From: Limnohabitans sp. Rim8
Lineage (GTDB): Bacteria; Pseudomonadota; Gammaproteobacteria; Burkholderiales; Burkholderiaceae_C
Reading direction: 5' to 3'
Length of the DNA: 51,342 bases
NCBI GenBank assembly: GCA_945897795.1
Contig: CAMDFT010000013.1
Coordinates: forward strand, 1-51,342
Shown here: positions 50,041 through 51,342 of the stretch, piece by piece
Layout of the letters: each line of letters begins with the position of its first letter
How positions within the stretch are numbered: position 1 is the first letter of the stretch
Made by a program: the position numbers and the translations under genes
Notes under the pieces: model-generated
What the model was told of the DNA's origin: nothing
What the model saw: the letters and a program-made list of their open reading frames with translations, nothing else
The model's database searches: none

Positions 50041-51342
50041 TCACGCGTAGCGCACCCGCAAATCCCGCTTGAGCAGTTTGCCGCTCGGGTTCTTGGGCAG
50101 TGTGTCGGTGAAGATCACGCGCTTAGGCGCCTTGAAACCCGCCATGTGCTGGGCGCAGTGCGCTATCACGGCGGCCTCGTCCAACGTCTGACCGGCCTTG
50201 ACCACCACCACCGCCGTCACGGCTTCGACCCACTTGGGGTCGGGCAAGCCGATCACCGCCACCTCGCTGACTTGCGGCAGGCGGTAAATCATCTCTTCCA
50301 CCTCGCGACTGGCCACGTTTTCGCCGCCCGACTTGATCATGTCCTTCTTGCGGTCCACCACAGAGATGTAGCCCTCCTCGTCAATCATGCCCAGATCGCC
50401 ACTGTGGAACCAATCCCCCTCAAACGCCGCCCGGGTGCGCTCGTCGTCGTGAAAGTAGCCCAGCATCAAATGCGGCGAGCGGTGCACGATCTCGCCGACC
50501 TCGCCCACGGCCACGTCCTGCATGTCGTCGTTCACCACACGGGTTTCGACGTTGCGCACCGCCTTGCCGCATGAACCCAGTTTGCGCAGTTGGTCGTCTG
50601 GGCCGAGCAGGGTGGCCAAGGGCGCGATTTCGGTTTGGCCGTACAGGTTCCACAAGCGCACCTTGGGCAGGCGCGCGGCCAGCTCTTTGAGCACCTCGAC
50701 CGGCATGATGGACGCACCGTAGTAGCCCTTGGCCAGCTTGGACAGTTTGTCGGCGTCCATGAGGGGTGAGCGCAGCAGCGCAATCCACACCGTGGGCGGC
50801 GCAAAGAAGCTGGTGATGCCAAATTTTTCAATCATCAGCAGCAGGTTGTCGGGCGTGGGCTTGGACGTGATGACGTTGGTGCTGCCCATGTAAATGGCCG
50901 GGCCAAAGAACACATCGAGCTGGGCGCAGTGGTACAGCGGCAGCGCGTGCAGGGCCACGTCAGCCTCGGCGATTTCGGCGTCGATCACGCAGCTGACGTA
51001 TTGCCACATCACAGCGTCGTGCGTGAGCTGCGCGCCTTTGGGCGATGACTCGGTGCCGCTGGTGTAGACGATCTGCGCCACGTCGTAGCTGCCCAGCTGC
51101 ACATCGGGCAGCGCATCGGGGCAGGCGGCCAGCATGTCAAAGCTGTGCATGCCCGCCACGCTCTGGCTTGGGTCTTCAGACGGCAGCCAGATGAACTGCT
51201 GCACTTGGGTGTCGAGCTTGGCTGCAGCCTGCGCCAGCTCGGCCAAGCCACTGTCTGTGGCCAAAGTTTTGGCGCCTGCGTGGCGCAAGATGTAAGCCAC
51301 CTCTTCGGCCTTTAGCATGAAGTTGATCGGCACCATGACCGC
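50041..51342 (-). CDS. Acyl-CoA synthetase/AMP-dependent ligase (5' end beyond window)
   Basis: The frame is open to the right edge, so the N-terminus is missing; about 433 residues are seen. The family motifs are the P-loop YTSGTESSPKGAQLTH, the adenylate motif YGQTEIAPL, GDLGMIDEEGYISVVDRKKD with IKSGGENVASREVEE, and the C-terminal catalytic lysine in NPSGKLLKRDLR. It activates a carboxylic acid as its CoA ester via an acyl-adenylate; substrate unknown. Its high GC matches the left flank rather than the catabolic operons, so it may be older resident DNA and not part of the pathway. Confidence 0.92.
   Translation of the reverse strand, partial: AVMVPINFMLKAEEVAYILRHAGAKTLATDSGLAELAQAAAKLDTQVQQFIWLPSEDPSQSVAGMHSFDMLAACPDALPDVQLGSYDVAQIVYTSGTESSPKGAQLTHDAVMWQYVSCVIDAEIAEADVALHALPLYHCAQLDVFFGPAIYMGSTNVITSKPTPDNLLLMIEKFGITSFFAPPTVWIALLRSPLMDADKLSKLAKGYYGASIMPVEVLKELAARLPKVRLWNLYGQTEIAPLATLLGPDDQLRKLGSCGKAVRNVETRVVNDDMQDVAVGEVGEIVHRSPHLMLGYFHDDERTRAAFEGDWFHSGDLGMIDEEGYISVVDRKKDMIKSGGENVASREVEEMIYRLPQVSEVAVIGLPDPKWVEAVTAVVVVKAGQTLDEAAVIAHCAQHMAGFKAPKRVIFTDTLPKNPSGKLLKRDLRVRYA

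Overview
The window comes from a betaproteobacterium of the order Burkholderiales, most likely Comamonadaceae. The reasons are the gene order around the aa3 cytochrome oxidase genes (DUF2244, coxB, ctaD, small assembly protein, ctaG, DUF2970, coxC, then DUF2909, SURF1, ctaA, ctaB and SCO1), the Bug-type solute receptors, and high-GC coding sequence dense in both strands. No rRNA, CRISPR array, insertion sequence or prophage gene was seen. One tRNA, elongator Met(CAT), is present.

Layout. 1-1672: the end of rpoH with its terminator and an orphan Bug receptor. 1718-12419: cytochrome c oxidase structural and assembly genes, almost all on the minus strand, preceded by a BioC-like gene and DUF2244. 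12509-18950: mixed housekeeping genes (comF, trmL, MaoC, uppS, an RfaH-like NusG paralogue, an H-NS-family protein, apaH, Smr, truncated globin). 18993-28225: a large FtsX-type permease, tRNA-Met, a hydratase plus asparaginase pair, an MFS/Bug-receptor/CMD-family group, a GST-like protein and an unknown protein.

28222-50010 is the most unusual part: two long, tightly packed, divergent operons around a shared intergenic region at 40732-40835. The minus-strand operon encodes a complete branched-chain-amino-acid-type ABC importer, an SDR, DUF4387, an AtuA/DUF1446 protein, a GntR/UTRA regulator, a LeuCD-like hydro-lyase, an FAD-dependent oxidoreductase, an isocitrate lyase/PEP mutase-family lyase and a GNAT protein. 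The plus-strand operon encodes four paralogous PuuE-like NodB-fold amidohydrolases, an MmgE/PrpD protein, two isochorismatase-family amidohydrolases, a tautomerase fused to an NTF2-like domain, an Asp/Glu-racemase-family protein lacking both usual cysteines, a PhyH-type oxygenase and a free NTF2-like protein. Genes overlap by a few bases nearly throughout. A near-identical inverted repeat (TGTTCT-N6-AGAACA type) occurs in the central promoter region and again inside the plus operon.

My reading, which is inference, is an uncharacterised import-and-degradation pathway for a nitrogen-containing cyclic or amide compound. Ring and amide hydrolysis would be followed by isomerisation of an unsaturated acid, hydration by the aconitase-family enzyme and carbon-carbon cleavage by the lyase to central metabolites. 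The substrate cannot be told from sequence. The window ends in a convergent acyl-CoA synthetase that runs off the right edge.
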